From contig JAPPHT010000038.1 of NCBI GenBank assembly GCA_028874795.1, forward strand, positions 1 to 60,203: a DNA stretch of 60,203 nucleotides, read 5' to 3'. The position numbers were made by a program, and so were the translations under genes. Position 1 is the stretch's first letter. Each line of letters begins with the position of its first letter. The notes beneath the pieces are model-generated. The model did no database searches, was not told where the DNA came from, and saw nothing but the letters and a program-made list of their open reading frames with translations. Positions 59,274 to 60,203 of this stretch are shown one piece after another. The DNA comes from Chloroflexota bacterium. GTDB lineage: Bacteria; Chloroflexota; Dehalococcoidia; Lucifugimonadales; Australimonadaceae.

Positions 59274-60203
59274 CTACCGAAGCCCGTGCGCCGGAAAGAT
59301 GAGCCGCTCGATCTCCGCAACCTGCTGCTGCGCGAACTCGCGCGACTTCTCATGCAGTTGCGGCTCGATCTGCGGGAGCACGGCATCACGCAGGTGCTGG
59401 CTCGTCAGGTAGGCGTCCGAGCCGGGCGGCAACTCGTCGGGCCACTCGCGGCCAAGCATCGAGCCGTAGGCGAGCGTCCAGCAGCGCGCCGTCGCATCGA
59501 GGTCGTAGCCGCCGCCCCCGAACGCGAGCATCGGGTAGCCCATGCCGCCGAGTCGCCCCACTGCGGCCATGTAGCCGTGCGTGCTGAGCGCAAGGTGCGT
59601 CAGCGGGTCAGTGACGTAGGCGTCCGCGCCCATCTGCACGGCAAGCACGTTCGGCGCGAACGCCTCGATGAGCGGCGGCACGACACGCTCGAACGCCTCC
59701 AGGTAGACGTCGTCGCCGGTGTAGGGGAAGAGCGGCAGGTTCACGGAGTAGCCCCCCGCATCGCCCGCGCCGACCTCGTTCACCGCGCCGGTGCCGGGAA
59801 AGAGCCAGCGGCCGCTCTCGTGGATGGATATCGTCATCACATCCGTGTCGTGGTAGAAGGCGGCCTGCACGCCGTCGCCGTGGTGCGCGTCGACGTCCAC
59901 GTACACCACGCGCAGGCCCCGCCTGCGCAGGACGTTGATGGCGACAACCGGGTCGTTGAAGATGCAGAAACCGGACGCCCAGCCGCGCATCGCGTGGTGC
60001 AACCCGCCCGCCGGAGCGAACGCCGACGACGCCTCGCCGTCCGCGACGAGTTCCGCGGCCTGCACCGACGCGCCGGTGGAGAGCAGCGCCGCCTCGTACA
60101 TGCCCTCATAGACGGGGTTGTCGCCGTGCGCAGAGAAGCCGTGGCGGTCGCCGTCGGCCTCCTCGCCGCTGCTGAGGCGGCGGACGGTCTCGACGTACTC
60201 CTC
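59274..60203 (-). CDS. Histone deacetylase / acetoin utilization (AcuC-like) family protein, 5' end beyond window
   Basis: The last ~309 residues of a zinc-dependent deacetylase of the arginase/deacetylase fold; the start lies beyond the right edge. Seen in order: HGFSAHGDNPVYEGMYE, GGLHHAMRGWASGFCIFND with the catalytic His pair, VDVDAHHGDGVQAAFY with zinc ligands, SIHESGRWLFPGTG, VLAVQMGADAYVTDPLTHLALS with the final Asp, and FGGGGYD. Bacterial relatives deacetylate acetyl-CoA synthetase or polyamines. First visible gene of an operon with the enolase-type enzyme. Confidence 0.92.
   Translation of the reverse strand, partial: EEYVETVRRLSSGEEADGDRHGFSAHGDNPVYEGMYEAALLSTGASVQAAELVADGEASSAFAPAGGLHHAMRGWASGFCIFNDPVVAINVLRRRGLRVVYVDVDAHHGDGVQAAFYHDTDVMTISIHESGRWLFPGTGAVNEVGAGDAGGYSVNLPLFPYTGDDVYLEAFERVVPPLIEAFAPNVLAVQMGADAYVTDPLTHLALSTHGYMAAVGRLGGMGYPMLAFGGGGYDLDATARCWTLAYGSMLGREWPDELPPGSDAYLTSQHLRDAVLPQIEPQLHEKSREFAQQQVAEIERLIFPAHGLR

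Overview
The window is GC-rich, gene-dense DNA encoding about 60 proteins and one tRNA. No rRNA, phage, plasmid, transposase or CRISPR is visible. Gene content suggests a Chloroflexota genome, most like the marine SAR202/Dehalococcoidia lineages: two adjacent LLM-type flavin oxidoreductases, an enolase-superfamily (mandelate racemase type) enzyme, a CoA-transferase, lipoproteins with Thr/Pro-rich linkers, a large 'GWNL' surface protein and tiny zinc-ribbon proteins. This is inference from content; no taxonomic marker was compared.

Layout. 0.1-9.6 kb: lipoprotein, ilvD, branched-chain-type binding protein, the wreck of an ABC transporter operon beside an intact ATPase, tRNA-Sec, thioredoxin, a peptide-type binding protein and a membrane protein. 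9.7-23 kb: tatD, Nudix/CoA-transferase, EVE-fabI, MFS, amidohydrolase, metE, a FitAB toxin-antitoxin pair with its operator, and an LLM-LLM-GNAT operon. 23-31 kb: gcvT-gcvH-gcvPA-gcvPB, a binding-protein-like gene, a selenocysteine peroxiredoxin, trmI and a MidA-type methyltransferase. 31-39.5 kb: citrate synthase, 2-oxoacid:ferredoxin oxidoreductase korAB, a YedY-like molybdoenzyme and ccmABC plus a ccmD-like gene. 39.5-49.5 kb: two TPP enzymes, a 1.1-kb non-coding interval, tandem bicupins separated by a cluster of palindromic repeats, a NYN protein and ccmE. 49.5-60.2 kb: heat-shock operon hspR-grpE-dnaK, a leaderless micro-ORF, the surface protein, and catabolic/accessory genes ending in a truncated histone-deacetylase-like gene.

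How it fits together. The glycine cleavage system feeds one-carbon units to folate, which MetE can use; KorAB and citrate synthase belong to central carbon/2-oxoacid metabolism. CcmABC(D) and a distant CcmE of the Cys-x-x-x-Tyr type indicate a variant cytochrome c maturation System I. The most striking point is the pairing of a tRNA-Sec gene (6.4 kb) with a peroxiredoxin gene whose peroxidatic Cys codon is an in-frame TGA (28.7 kb), followed by a hairpin-forming sequence. Four genes (EVE, tatD, gcvT, a 24-codon ORF) have a TANNNT box exactly 6 nt before the start codon, suggesting leaderless transcription. Several families of short palindromic repeats fill intergenic gaps.
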